From Planctomycetaceae bacterium (GTDB lineage: Bacteria > Planctomycetota > Planctomycetia > Pirellulales > Thermoguttaceae): DNA of 54,587 nt. Below, one piece after another: positions 42,655 through 52,619 of this stretch (its first letter is position 1; the number at the start of each line of letters is the position of its first letter). The position numbers and the translations under genes are program-made. Under the pieces are notes generated by a model, which ran no database searches, was not told the DNA's origin, and was given only the letters and a program-made list of their open reading frames with translations. Location: assembly GCA_031283515.1 (NCBI GenBank), contig JAITBS010000077.1:1-54587 (forward strand), written 5' to 3'.

Positions 42655-43821
42655 ATGAAAAAAACAACTATTTTCGCTTTTACGTTGGTAGAATTATTGG
42701 TGGTGATTGCGATTATCGGCATGTTAATTGCATTACTGTTACCTGCTGTTCAGGCGGCACGCGAGGCAGCACGGCGAATGCAATGCTCAAACCACCTCAA
42801 ACAAATGGGAATTGGCATCCACAACTTCAATGATGTTCAAAATGCCTTACCACCTTCCAATTACTTTGATAGTTATCACGTAACCCTTTGGGTTTTCCTT
42901 TTCCCTTATATTGAACAACAGGCATTGTGGGATTATTTTCACGAATATGCCACACCTGCCGATTGGGGACGATTATCCAGCCACCGTGACCGTTGGGATT
43001 GGGGGCCCACTTCACCCAATGGTTATCCGCAAAATATGCGTGACGCGATGAGTAGTATTCCGATTTACCGTTGCCCCACTCGCCGATCCAGTGGTCCCAA
43101 TATGACACCACTGATGAGTTTTACTTCTGAAAATCCAGGACCACAAATTGACTATGCCTTCGTCTTTTCTTCCAAATCCACTGCGGACGATTCTGGAGGA
43201 GATATCCCTTGGTGGTCAATGGGTTATTCGTTAAAAAAAGGAGGTCCCGTTGAACCCAATCGCCCTATGGAACCAATGATTTGCAGCCCATTTAAACGAG
43301 CCGCTTTAGCAACAGGTGATCCACTCGATACTTCAGGTGATTTAACTGATCCCGGTGCCGGTACAGAAAAAGGGAACCAGATCCGTAATGGTTCTTTTGA
43401 ATGTCGTGTTTTATTGGCTGCTGTAACAGACGGATTATCAAACCAAATTTTTATTGGTGAAAAACACATTCCTATTGGTCGTCTTGGTGTTTGTAGTTCC
43501 AACGGTTGGAATGCTGGTGATTGTTCCTATTTAGTCAACGGAGGTTGGGCAGCGTTCAGTCCAATGCGATATTTTCATACAGGGTTTCGTGAAGCCCCAA
43601 TCGCCCGCCCCAATGATTATAGTGAAAATGATCCTTACGTTATTGCCAATCCGACATTAGGCAGTCCAGAACGTCTTGGGTTTGGTAGTTGGCATCCGGG
43701 AATTTGTCAATTTTTAATCGGTGATGGAAGTGTCCACTCACTGTCGATAACTACTCCTGTATCGAATATCCTTAAACCACTTTCGTTTATGGACGACGGC
43801 GAATCTGTCACATTACCGTAA
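42655..43821 (+). CDS. DUF1559 prepilin-like protein
   Basis: A 388-residue member of the planctomycete-expanded DUF1559 family. The N-terminus is a type IV prepilin-type signal (FAFTLVELLVVIAIIGML), followed by the family signature LLPAVQAAREAARRMQCSNH and IGIHNFND. The C-terminus has the H-X9-DG motif (SWHPGICQFLIGDGSVHSLS). Such proteins are presumably processed by a prepilin peptidase and anchored or assembled at the cell surface, and their roles are largely unknown. AAGGAG lies 7 nt before the ATG. The strong promoter and long structured leader suggest regulated, high expression. Prepilin peptidase and pilus genes are not in the window. Confidence 0.93.
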   Translation: MKKTTIFAFTLVELLVVIAIIGMLIALLLPAVQAAREAARRMQCSNHLKQMGIGIHNFNDVQNALPPSNYFDSYHVTLWVFLFPYIEQQALWDYFHEYATPADWGRLSSHRDRWDWGPTSPNGYPQNMRDAMSSIPIYRCPTRRSSGPNMTPLMSFTSENPGPQIDYAFVFSSKSTADDSGGDIPWWSMGYSLKKGGPVEPNRPMEPMICSPFKRAALATGDPLDTSGDLTDPGAGTEKGNQIRNGSFECRVLLAAVTDGLSNQIFIGEKHIPIGRLGVCSSNGWNAGDCSYLVNGGWAAFSPMRYFHTGFREAPIARPNDYSENDPYVIANPTLGSPERLGFGSWHPGICQFLIGDGSVHSLSITTPVSNILKPLSFMDDGESVTLP

Positions 43822-43846
43822 TTATAATTTAAAATCTCAATGATTC

Positions 43847-44214
43847 GTAATATATCAGTGAAATTTTTTTTGAATTGGTTTACTGTTGGAAATTACAAGG
43901 TAGGCAACTGAAAGGTAGGCGATTAACAGGTAGGCGACCTTATGTCGAAGGGTTGCGAACCCACGGTCGCAACGGTTGGTTTTTCATTTCCGTCCGCCAA
44001 CAGGGTCAAGTCGGCGAGTACGCCGACCAACGGTGGGTGAAAACCCTTCGGCGAAACGTTGGCTACCTTTGGAGTTCCACTGGAGTGAAAATCGAAAAAT
44101 AATAATTCCACGCCGGCAATCTGAGTTGGATTGCCGGCAATCTGACTCCAAAGGTAGGCGACCTTGTAATTGCCAACTGTAAACAAATTCAAAAATATTC
44201 CACTGATAGATTAC
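43847..44214. repeat. MITE-like element, longest copy (368 bp)
   Basis: The left end GTAATATATCAGTGAAA (43847-43863) and right end TTCCACTGATAGATTAC (44198-44214) bound it. The interior matches the 4169-4380 element, extended by extra blocks: GGTAGGCGA is repeated, GTCGGCGAGTACGCCGAC forms a hairpin, and GATTGCCGGCAATCTGA is inserted beside an internal TTCCACTGGAGTGAAAATCG, a second terminus-like site. This looks like insertion of one element into another. The rest of 43822-44517 holds only AT-rich sequence before the next gene. Confidence 0.8.
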
Positions 44215-44517
44215 GAAAATCTTGACAATCCAGAAGGTTTGGTAATATCGTTATTTTCCGTTAAATTTGTTTTTTTCATATAAATAATTCGTAAAATTCC
44301 AATCAGTTCTATTGAAGTGGGAATTTTTTTTTGTCGAAAAAAAACGTAGGCGTTCTCTTGTAATCTTATTGCCAATATGCAAAATACAAAAATTAGGAAA
44401 AATATAAAATTTATTATAGGAATAAGTTGAAATTTTGATTTTACAAGATATGCTATAGAATAATAGTTCCATTCGGTTTATTTTAAATTCACCTTTCTTG
44501 CAAATTGGAGCGGTAAG

Positions 44518-47500
44518 ATGACATTGCATCCCATTCAGATTATCGGGCATTTTTTTTCTGTTTTGGTTCTCTCTACCATAATCCTGACAAATTCTCTATC
44601 AGGAGAAGAAACACATGGTGAATATGCCTTTTACACTTCGCCGGAAGGAACAAGTTATGTGGCAGTTGGATTGCGGGGAGTTCCGATTCCAAGTACGGCA
44701 ATCACCGAAGTTGTGTTTCTCGTCGATACCTCCGCAAGTCAAGCCGGTCAGACTCGGAATGATACGTTGGCAACTCTTCACGAAACCATTAAAAATCTTC
44801 CGGCAAATGCGCAAATTCAAATTCTGGCAATGGATGTGGAAACAGAATCACTCACCACCGGTTTTGTAACCAACGGCTCGCCGGAACTCAATAACGCTTT
44901 GGCAAAATTACAACGCCGTGTCCCTCTCGGAGCAACCGATATCGGTAAAGGTCTCGAAATTGCCCAAAAAACCTTCGCCAGTCGTAGTATCGATTCACGA
45001 CGCGCCGTTGTTTATTTCGGCAACGGTCGGAGTATGGCAAAAACAGTGGATATTGCCCTGTTTGAAAAGGAAGTTAATGATTATGTTGCGGAAAGAATTC
45101 CGTTTACCGCATGCGCTGTTGGAGTGGGAACCAATCTTGGTCTTATTGGAGCTTTCACCAATCAGACCGGCGGTAATCTTATTGATATGAACACCCAAAT
45201 TCAAACCGGAAAAGATTTAGCTGTTGAACAGGCAGAAGCAAACAAAGCAAAATTTGTCGATTTACCAAAATTCCCGCAAATCATCGGAAAACAAATTGCC
45301 GACTCGGTTGGTGCAACGATTGTTTGGCCCTACCAGGATTCTTACGCATTTCCTGAAGAATGGGAAATTTATCCCAAAACGCTTCAACCAATTCGCAGTG
45401 ATCGTGAGACAATTCTCGTCGGAAGAACCAACGCCGAAAAACTCACCTCTTTCACCCTCAAACTCAAAGGCGCAACTCCCGGAAATGAAATGGATCTGGC
45501 ATGGAATTTTGTACCGAATCAAGAACCCGGAGCCGCTTCCGGTAACAATTTTCTTGTTACCGTTTTGGAACTTGCCGCAAAAGACAACGGTTTGACAATG
45601 CCTATTGTTGGTTGGGATTCATTGGCGACAATTCGTGACGGTTTTATTGTTAATATTACCGACCAAATTAATAAAGCCGATGCTGCAATTAAAACAGGGA
45701 ACCGTAATCAGGCAATGACCATTTTGAACAATGTATTGCGTCTCGATCCGAAAAATAAAACCGCCGAACGGCTTTACAAAACCGCTGAAAAATGTGTTGA
45801 AGGTGAACCGCTGAAAATTGAGGACGACGAAAATACCAATAATGCTGATTCACAAAAAAATTCATTCCGCAGAACACGTTTTGAAGAACAAACGGAACTT
45901 GGCGAAAAAAGCGGAGATATTGATGTAAATACCAGCTCCTCCGAAGTGCGTCCCACTCCTCAGTTGGTCGATGCGGTAACTCAAGAGCAAAATATTGTTT
46001 CGCAAAAAGTGATGAATGAAGTCCGGCAAACGATTAATGACGCAGCCTTGCGGATGAACAAAGATCCGGAAGGTGCTCTTCAAAATCTTAAATTGACGGC
46101 GTCGATGGTTCGTGATAACACCTCTCTCAATTCTGATGAACGCAATTTGGCATTGGATCGGATTGGTAATACGATTCGTCAGGTACAGCATGTTCAATAC
46201 ATTGAGGAATTTCGACGTATTCAGGCTGATACGAATGACGCTGCCAAACGTGATCGGCTTCAATCACTTCATGATCTTCAGGAATCACGGGTTAAAGCGG
46301 TACAGATATTCAACCGTTTTGCGTCTTTAATGGAAGCCAAAGAATACAAGGTTGCGACAACAGTTGCTGAAGTTGCTATGGAGATGATTCCCGATAGCAC
46401 AACACCATTTGCCGCTCAACGTTTGGCGGAAATGGCAAGTTATATTGTTGAATACAATGAATTACGGCATCGCCGTCATGTCGGGTTTGTGGAATCACTG
46501 ATGGAAGCGGAACGATCTTTTATTCCCATTCCTGAAGAACCGCCGCTCACTTATATTGAACCGGAACGCTGGCTTATCCTGACCCAACGCCGAAGAGAAC
46601 GCTACGCCGTTTCCGACCTTTCACAGACCAATGCAACGGAAAAGAAAATCAGTAAAGCTCTCGAAAAGAATATGGATTTAGACCTCGACGAAAATACAAC
46701 CTTCGAAGATTTATTCAATATGATTAAGGATAAAAATCCCGGAATCAATATTGCGATTGATCCCAAAGGTGCCGGAGCATTGGGAATCACTTCCAGTTCG
46801 CCCGTTGTTCGTGAACCGATGAAATACAACGGAATCAAATTACGCAGTATTTTACGAATCATTCTTAGTGAACAAGATTTAACTTATTGTATTAAGAATG
46901 AAGTTTTGCTGATTACTTCCGAAGAAGAAGCGAAAAAATATATGTCGGTCAAAGTTTATCCGATGGCTGATCTTGTGGTTGATCCGGCGCCGATTTCCGG
47001 CGGCATGGGCGGAATGATGGGCGGCATGGGCGGCATGATGAATGGCGGCGGTATGAGCGGCAGTGGCGGCGGAATGAGTGGTATGAGCGGCATGGGCGGC
47101 GGCATGGGCGGAATGGGAGGAGGTATGGGAGGCGGCGGAATGGGCGGAGGAATGTGGTCGATTCCCGACGAAGTTCGTAAAGATGTTCCCGCCAAAGCAA
47201 AACAAATTATTACCAACGCTAAATCCGCAACAAATTTAACGGAATTTTGGGATACGTTTTTTTCCGCCAACAATACAGATCAAGTTCTGATTAAAGAAAT
47301 CGGATATCGTTTACTTGACGAGATGAAAGCCCAAAAACCGGTTGAAGATCAAGTGGTCGCTTTTGTTGAATCGGCTATTCTCAATGACGCAAGACAATCT
47401 TGGATGTATGAAGCTCTTGCCATTACGCTTTACCGAAAAGGTGCTCCAATACAAGAAGTAGAACGAGCCGTATTATCCGCAGCGGATTTTTGTGAGAACC

Positions 47501-48699
47501 CGATTGATTTGATGAATGTCGGCTTTTTTATGCGAACGCTCGGTATGAAACAAAAAGCCTTTCCGTTATACAAACAGGCTCTCGAAGTAATGGTTCCGAA
47601 ACAGGAATTTTATTCGGCAACACTTCGTTTGGGACAAGAATTATATGACGAATTTCAAGAAGAAACATCGCTCCGTTGGATTGCTTTAGCCATCCTTGCT
47701 CAGGAATGGGATAATAATTCAGGTAAGAAAATGGCAGAGAGTGCTCTCAATTCGCTTCAGAATCTCGAAGCCAAAATGCAAAAAAACGGACGTAAAGAAG
47801 AAGCAACCCAATTAGCTGCCGAAATTCGGGAAGCCGGATTGCGGGATTGTGTTGTAACAATTGAGTGGACAGGGAATGCCGGACTTGATCTTATGGTTCG
47901 TGAACCGACCGATGCGTATTGTTGGTTCGCCAATCCCCGAACTCTCTCCGGCGGTATTCTCAAAACAATACCAGTTACAGAATCAGGCGAAATAATCACC
48001 GGAACTTTGACCGAACAATCCGGTGTCAAAAAAATCTCCTATGTTTGTCCGAAAGGTTTTAATGGAAGATACGCGGTTGTTCTTCGAAAAGATTGGGGCG
48101 AATTGACTAATAATATGGTTAAAATTGCCGTTGAAACCAATATTGTTCCCAATGAAAAAAGACGTGAAGGAACGGCTTTTCAAATGAAACAGGAAGGAAT
48201 TATTGTTTGTTTCGATTTGGAAACCGGTCGCCGTACCGAATCGTTGGAAGAAGGCATACTTGATGTCGCTTCACTTAGAATGAGTGTTGCCCAACAACAA
48301 ATGGTTCGCAATAACGCCCTGAAACGTTTAGCCGATGATGGTGTTTTAGGGCAAATTGTCGGCGGTTCGGGCGGAAGTAACGAATTTGGTTATAATCCGC
48401 TCACTTCAGGTAGTGGTTCCTCACGCAATTATTATCCGTACAATTTTGGTCCTAGTGCTGTTGGTTACCGACCGGTAATCACGACATTGCCGCAAGGAGC
48501 GATGTTGATGTCGAATGCTGTTGTTTCTGCGGATCGCCGTTATGTTCGGATTTCTCCTTCTCCGCAGTTCACAGATATTCGTAGCGTTTTTAAGTACAAT
48601 ATCGCCGGCGGTGATACGGAAGATATGACTAATATGACGGGTAGCGGTAGCGGTAGTGGTAGTGGTATGGGAAGCGGTATGGGAAGCGGCGGATACTAG
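44518..48699 (+). CDS. Large exported vWA-domain protein with Gly/Met-rich segment
   Basis: 1393 residues, GGAG 7 nt before ATG. Signal-peptide-like N-terminus (IIGHFFSVLVLSTIIL). The vWA domain spans about 60-230, with the metal site DTSAS in VVFLVDTSASQAGQ and later TDIGKGLEIAQ. A TPR-like helix pair follows (AAIKTGNRNQAMTILNNVLR), then coiled helices. Residues about 715-825 (LDLDENTTFEDLFNMI, LRSILRIILSEQDLTYCIKN, EVLLITS) resemble the STN/secretin-N-like modules common in planctomycete proteins. A Gly/Met/Ser-rich segment (about 828-880, MGGMMGGMGGMM-type) interrupts the protein, with TPR-like helices after it and a Gly/Ser/Met tail. The role is unknown. Protein-protein assembly in the periplasm or at the surface is plausible. 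Confidence 0.75.
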   Translation: MTLHPIQIIGHFFSVLVLSTIILTNSLSGEETHGEYAFYTSPEGTSYVAVGLRGVPIPSTAITEVVFLVDTSASQAGQTRNDTLATLHETIKNLPANAQIQILAMDVETESLTTGFVTNGSPELNNALAKLQRRVPLGATDIGKGLEIAQKTFASRSIDSRRAVVYFGNGRSMAKTVDIALFEKEVNDYVAERIPFTACAVGVGTNLGLIGAFTNQTGGNLIDMNTQIQTGKDLAVEQAEANKAKFVDLPKFPQIIGKQIADSVGATIVWPYQDSYAFPEEWEIYPKTLQPIRSDRETILVGRTNAEKLTSFTLKLKGATPGNEMDLAWNFVPNQEPGAASGNNFLVTVLELAAKDNGLTMPIVGWDSLATIRDGFIVNITDQINKADAAIKTGNRNQAMTILNNVLRLDPKNKTAERLYKTAEKCVEGEPLKIEDDENTNNADSQKNSFRRTRFEEQTELGEKSGDIDVNTSSSEVRPTPQLVDAVTQEQNIVSQKVMNEVRQTINDAALRMNKDPEGALQNLKLTASMVRDNTSLNSDERNLALDRIGNTIRQVQHVQYIEEFRRIQADTNDAAKRDRLQSLHDLQESRVKAVQIFNRFASLMEAKEYKVATTVAEVAMEMIPDSTTPFAAQRLAEMASYIVEYNELRHRRHVGFVESLMEAERSFIPIPEEPPLTYIEPERWLILTQRRRERYAVSDLSQTNATEKKISKALEKNMDLDLDENTTFEDLFNMIKDKNPGINIAIDPKGAGALGITSSSPVVREPMKYNGIKLRSILRIILSEQDLTYCIKNEVLLITSEEEAKKYMSVKVYPMADLVVDPAPISGGMGGMMGGMGGMMNGGGMSGSGGGMSGMSGMGGGMGGMGGGMGGGGMGGGMWSIPDEVRKDVPAKAKQIITNAKSATNLTEFWDTFFSANNTDQVLIKEIGYRLLDEMKAQKPVEDQVVAFVESAILNDARQSWMYEALAITLYRKGAPIQEVERAVLSAADFCENPIDLMNVGFFMRTLGMKQKAFPLYKQALEVMVPKQEFYSATLRLGQELYDEFQEETSLRWIALAILAQEWDNNSGKKMAESALNSLQNLEAKMQKNGRKEEATQLAAEIREAGLRDCVVTIEWTGNAGLDLMVREPTDAYCWFANPRTLSGGILKTIPVTESGEIITGTLTEQSGVKKISYVCPKGFNGRYAVVLRKDWGELTNNMVKIAVETNIVPNEKRREGTAFQMKQEGIIVCFDLETGRRTESLEEGILDVASLRMSVAQQQMVRNNALKRLADDGVLGQIVGGSGGSNEFGYNPLTSGSGSSRNYYPYNFGPSAVGYRPVITTLPQGAMLMSNAVVSADRRYVRISPSPQFTDIRSVFKYNIAGGDTEDMTNMTGSGSGSGSGMGSGMGSGGY

Positions 48700-48713
48700 G
48701 AACAAGAAAAGTA

Positions 48714-49676
48714 ATGCATATAGCGAATCCGATTTACGATGTTGTCTTCAAATTCATGATGGAAGACGAAAAGGTTGCGAAATCTTTTCTTTCGGCAATC
48801 ATCGAAGAAGAAGTGTTGGAACTGAATTTTTCGGCACAGGAACATACCTTTCGCCGTCCCTTCAATAATCCAACCAGCGAGGAAACGGTTGAAAAATTGT
48901 TTCTCACCGTTTGCCGTTTTGATTTTGCCGCTCAAATAGCAGATTCTGACGGCGGAGTCAAAACGGTGATGATCGAGTTACAAAAAGCGAAACTTTCCAC
49001 AGACATTATGCGTTTCCGTCGTTATCTTGGCGTGCATTACCAAAATCCGAACAATACTTACGGCAGTGAAGAACACAAAAAAGCTTGTCCTATTTACGGT
49101 ATTTTTCTATTGGGTTATGACATTGGTATTCACGGTTGTCCCATTATCCAAGTCGATCACAGTATTAAAGACGGCACGACGAAACAAAAATTGGAGATAA
49201 CAAACGAGTTTATCCAAAGTCTTCATCATCGATCATGGATTATTCAGATCGACCAGCTCAAGCAACGCCACCGCAACGATGCCGAAAAACTATTGAGCAT
49301 CTTTGATCAGGATAACCGTACATCCAATCATCATATCCTGAATGTGGACGAAGATGAATTTCCGGAAATTTATCGTCCTATTATTCGCCGTCTTCGCATG
49401 GCTTCTGAAAGTGAGGATATTCAGGTCGAAATGGAAATGGAAGACGATTTCATGAAAGACCTTCAAGATAAGGAACGGCTTATCGCGAAACAAAACAAAG
49501 TACTTGAAGAAAAAGTTAAAACGATTGAAGACCAAGACAAAGCACTTAAAGAAAAAGACAAAGCACTTGAAGAAAAAGATAAAGCACTTGAAGAAAAAGA
49601 TAAAGCACTTGAAGAAAAAAATAAATTCATTGAAGAATTGAAGAAACAATTGGCAACCCCTCAAAAAAAGAACTAA
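48714..49676 (+). CDS. PD-(D/E)XK nuclease family protein (Rpn/transposase-like) with coiled-coil tail
   Basis: 320 residues. The start (IANPIYDVVFKFMMEDEKVAKSFL, shown as IANPIYDVVFKFMMED) and the core VMIELQKAKLSTDIMRFRRY match the PDDEXK_2 family, with E-x-Q as catalytic residues after the Asp in FDFAAQI. These are relatives of Rpn nucleases. The C-terminal ~75 residues are a heptad coiled coil made of 21-bp repeats (KALEEKD three to four times). The gene starts 14 bp after the vWA gene, so it is probably co-transcribed, although the pairing has no obvious functional logic. Confidence 0.8.
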   Translation: MHIANPIYDVVFKFMMEDEKVAKSFLSAIIEEEVLELNFSAQEHTFRRPFNNPTSEETVEKLFLTVCRFDFAAQIADSDGGVKTVMIELQKAKLSTDIMRFRRYLGVHYQNPNNTYGSEEHKKACPIYGIFLLGYDIGIHGCPIIQVDHSIKDGTTKQKLEITNEFIQSLHHRSWIIQIDQLKQRHRNDAEKLLSIFDQDNRTSNHHILNVDEDEFPEIYRPIIRRLRMASESEDIQVEMEMEDDFMKDLQDKERLIAKQNKVLEEKVKTIEDQDKALKEKDKALEEKDKALEEKDKALEEKNKFIEELKKQLATPQKKN

Positions 49677-49847
49677 TAGGAATTTTTGTAATTATTCAGT
49701 GGAATTTTCACAGCGATTCGGAATTTTTTAAATCACTTATTTTTTAACAAAACAACATTCCGTAATCAAAAGACAAATCAAATTATTACATTATTCGTTA
49801 ACACTTTCCCTCAAGAAGTTTCCCATAAACAATGTGAGATTCGAGTT

Positions 49848-50774
49848 TTGAACGAGAAAACAAGTTTTACAGTGCCTCAGTACACGGATGAATTATGTTG
49901 CGTTATTAATACGGCACTTGATGAGGCAACGCAATTCGATGTCGATTGTCCGGTTCGGCTTCGCGAGGCGATTCGGTACAGTCTTCTGGCTTCCGGCAAA
50001 CGGCTTCGACCAATCTTGGTACTTACTGCTTGCGAACTCTGCGGCGGTGATCGGCAAAAAGCAATTCCGGCAGCATGTGCAGTTGAAATGATTCATGCGT
50101 ATTCGTTAATTCATGACGATTTACCGGCAATAGACAACGATGATTTACGGCGCGGTTTACCAACATGTCATAAAAAATTTGATGAACCCACAGCAATTCT
50201 TGCCGGTGATGCATTACTGGCGTTGTCGTTTGAGATGCTTGGTAACTTGACTCCGCTGGAACTTGCGGGGCGATGTTGTAAGGAATTAGCGGTTGCGGCA
50301 GGTCCATGCCGGTTGGTTGGCGGTCAGATGGACGACATTTACAGTAGCAATAATTCCATAGAATCCGGCAGCATTCAAATTATTGAACATATTCACCGCC
50401 GTAAAACAGGTGCCCTAATTCGAACATCACTTCGGTTGGGTTGTCTCCTTGCCGGAGCCTCTGAAAAACAACAGATTGCTCTGGATGAATTTGGAACTTA
50501 TTTCGGTTTGGCGTTTCAGATTACGGACGATTTATTGGATGTTCTCGGTAATGAACAAACTGTTGGTAAACGTCTTCGCAAAGATACAGAAAATGATAAA
50601 TGGTCTTATCCGCGGTTTCTTGGAGTTGACGGAGCCAAACGTGAAGCTGAACAAACCCTCAAACTCGCCGAACATTCGCTCGAATATTTTCGAAATAATA
50701 ATCCTGCACAAAACAATATCCCGCTCCAAACTCTCGACAATATGGTAAAACATCTTGCCTTACGCGAAAAATAA
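49848..50774 (+). CDS. ispA: Polyprenyl (farnesyl/geranylgeranyl) diphosphate synthase
   Basis: A 308-residue class I isoprenyl synthase that condenses isopentenyl diphosphate with an allylic diphosphate. The first Asp-rich motif is DDLPAIDNDDLRRG (DDx4D, about residues 89-95), the second is FQITDDLLDVLG (DDxxD), and GKRLRP is the substrate-binding site. The DDx4D type with the preceding small residues suits FPP or GGPP synthases of the bacterial IspA group. The gene symbol assumes farnesyl specificity. I used TTG 49848, since upstream ATG/GTG codons are out of frame. No dxs or other isoprenoid gene adjoins it. Confidence 0.88.
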   Translation: MNEKTSFTVPQYTDELCCVINTALDEATQFDVDCPVRLREAIRYSLLASGKRLRPILVLTACELCGGDRQKAIPAACAVEMIHAYSLIHDDLPAIDNDDLRRGLPTCHKKFDEPTAILAGDALLALSFEMLGNLTPLELAGRCCKELAVAAGPCRLVGGQMDDIYSSNNSIESGSIQIIEHIHRRKTGALIRTSLRLGCLLAGASEKQQIALDEFGTYFGLAFQITDDLLDVLGNEQTVGKRLRKDTENDKWSYPRFLGVDGAKREAEQTLKLAEHSLEYFRNNNPAQNNIPLQTLDNMVKHLALREK

Positions 50775-50789
50775 AATAGACCGTTACAT

Positions 50790-52619
50790 TTATCCATGAC
50801 GTGAGGTTTGCCATTGATTTTGGCGGAACCGGAAAGTAATCCAGAATACAATCCATGTTACGGTTATAAGACTGGAAAAATGAATTTGTTCTCCATAGTA
50901 TATTGTTTGATTGGGATATTCACGGATTTTGAGTTCAAGTAGGAACAGTGCCGGTCGTGAATAGCAAAAGAACGACGCCCACCGGAATACTTCAACTGCC
51001 GGTTTGAGTTCCCAATCAGGCGGTAATGGCTCTTCCATTTCCGTCATTTTTGTTTCTGTTATCATTACCGGAATAATTCGTTCCGGTAAATCGAAAGAAT
51101 CTGCGGAATTACCCGCCGCAACAGTACTGAGCAGAATCTGCGGCATGATGAACAACGGCACCAGCGCAACCGCAACACTTTCTGTGGACACAAGACTCGA
51201 AATAAGCAACCCAAGCCCAACTCCCGCTCCGTAACAACCAAATAAAACACAAGGTAATATCAAACCATCTAACAACAACATTTTTTCATTCAGCGATTCA
51301 AGACAAAAAACACGACAACACCAATCAAGCGTTTGCCAAAGCAAACCGATTTGAATAAAACCCAGCAGGAAATAAAACAACATTTTCCCGAACAAAAAAT
51401 TATTTGTACTGAGACCGGATAAATGTTCCCGAACAAACCATTTTCGTTCACTAACAATTCCCCGAACCGAATTATTCATTCCGAACCAAAGTGAAACAAT
51501 AATAGCAAAAAAAAGTAAGGGATAAATATTACTTTCATTTTGCTGACTCAAAACAATTAGAAAACCAAGAATAAGCGGAAGAAATAGAGTTGAAATCAGT
51601 AAAAAACGGTCTTTTCCAAAAAGACGCAGATTACGTTCAAATACATCAAATATTTGACGTATCAAGGGAAATCCGATCATTATATTATCTGCAACATGAA
51701 ATAGAAAACAAAAAACGAAACGATATAGAAAACAAAAAATCAGACTCAAAACATGTCCCGCTGGACGAAGTGTTTCCCAAAAATTTTCCCATAGAAATCT
51801 AAATGGATTATTCTGTTCGGAGGTTTCTTCTTTTGTGTTCCAATAATAAATATCGAAATCCGCTTCGAGTTTTTCAAAAAATTCCGCGTAATCTTCATTT
51901 TTTTCGTACATTTTTTGGAGTAATTGTTCCGTCGGAAGAAAGTCGAGTAGTTTTCCGCATTCTGTTTCCTGACCGACAAGTTTGATTTTGTCGATAACTG
52001 CTACTTTATCGAAGAGTCGGATATTTTCCATGACATGTGTTGAACAGATGACGGTTGTTCCTGATTCTGCGATTCCTTTGAGTAACAACATCAATTTTCG
52101 TTCCATTGCGGGATCAAGTCCGGAAGACGGTTCGTCGAGAATGAGCAAACGCGGATTACCCGGCAACACCGCTGCAATTCCTGCACGTTTACATTGACCG
52201 CCGCTAAGTTTGAAAATCTGTTTGTCTTGATGCTCTTTCAATCCGACTCGATGTAACGATAAATTAATGTAATCCGAAATATCCTGAGCCGAACATCGCG
52301 GAAGTAAAAGTCTTGCAGCATACCAAATGTTTTCACGAACCGTCAAGGTCGGATATAACGTGTTGTATTGTGGAACATATCGAAACATTTTTTTGTATTC
52401 TTCAATATGTTCGGCAATATCATGATTACCGTCAAAAAGTATCCGACCGGAAGACGGTAATCCTGTTAATGACAGAATTTCAATTAACGTACTCTTTCCC
52501 GAACCGCTCGGACCAAGAATACCAATAAATTCGTTTCGCCCAACCGTAAACGAAATATCTTTAAGTATTTGCCGTTGTTCACGAATAACATTAATGTTTT
52601 CAATTTGTAAGTTCAACAT
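50790..52619 (-). CDS. ABC transporter, ATPase and permease in one chain (ABCG-like)
   Basis: About 609 residues from ATG 52619 (MLNLQIENINVIREQ). An upstream in-frame start at 52727 would lie in a repeat terminus. The ATPase domain (1-250) has GILGPSGSGKSTL (Walker A), VPQYNTLYPTLTV (Q-loop), LSGGQCKRAGIA (signature), LLILDEPSSGLDP (Walker B) and STHVMEN (H-loop). The C-terminal half has about six to seven membrane helices (LLISTLFLPLILGFLIVL, LLFFAIIVSLWFG, MLFYFLLGFIQIGLLW) in the ABC-2/ABCG order. These half-transporters dimerise to export lipids, polysaccharides or drugs. The substrate is unknown. The gene converges with ispA (15-bp gap). Confidence 0.88.
   Translation of the reverse strand: MLNLQIENINVIREQRQILKDISFTVGRNEFIGILGPSGSGKSTLIEILSLTGLPSSGRILFDGNHDIAEHIEEYKKMFRYVPQYNTLYPTLTVRENIWYAARLLLPRCSAQDISDYINLSLHRVGLKEHQDKQIFKLSGGQCKRAGIAAVLPGNPRLLILDEPSSGLDPAMERKLMLLLKGIAESGTTVICSTHVMENIRLFDKVAVIDKIKLVGQETECGKLLDFLPTEQLLQKMYEKNEDYAEFFEKLEADFDIYYWNTKEETSEQNNPFRFLWENFWETLRPAGHVLSLIFCFLYRFVFCFLFHVADNIMIGFPLIRQIFDVFERNLRLFGKDRFLLISTLFLPLILGFLIVLSQQNESNIYPLLFFAIIVSLWFGMNNSVRGIVSERKWFVREHLSGLSTNNFLFGKMLFYFLLGFIQIGLLWQTLDWCCRVFCLESLNEKMLLLDGLILPCVLFGCYGAGVGLGLLISSLVSTESVAVALVPLFIMPQILLSTVAAGNSADSFDLPERIIPVMITETKMTEMEEPLPPDWELKPAVEVFRWASFFCYSRPALFLLELKIREYPNQTIYYGEQIHFSSLITVTWIVFWITFRFRQNQWQTSRHG

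Noticed and set aside
46879..47273. His/Ala- or Pro/Ile-rich proteins antisense to the vWA gene
   Set aside because: They arise from the Gly/Met codon run of the plus-strand gene and have no start signals.
48714..49676. Active transposase of an insertion sequence
   Set aside because: The PD-(D/E)XK family is often labelled transposase, but no terminal inverted repeats or target duplications border this gene.
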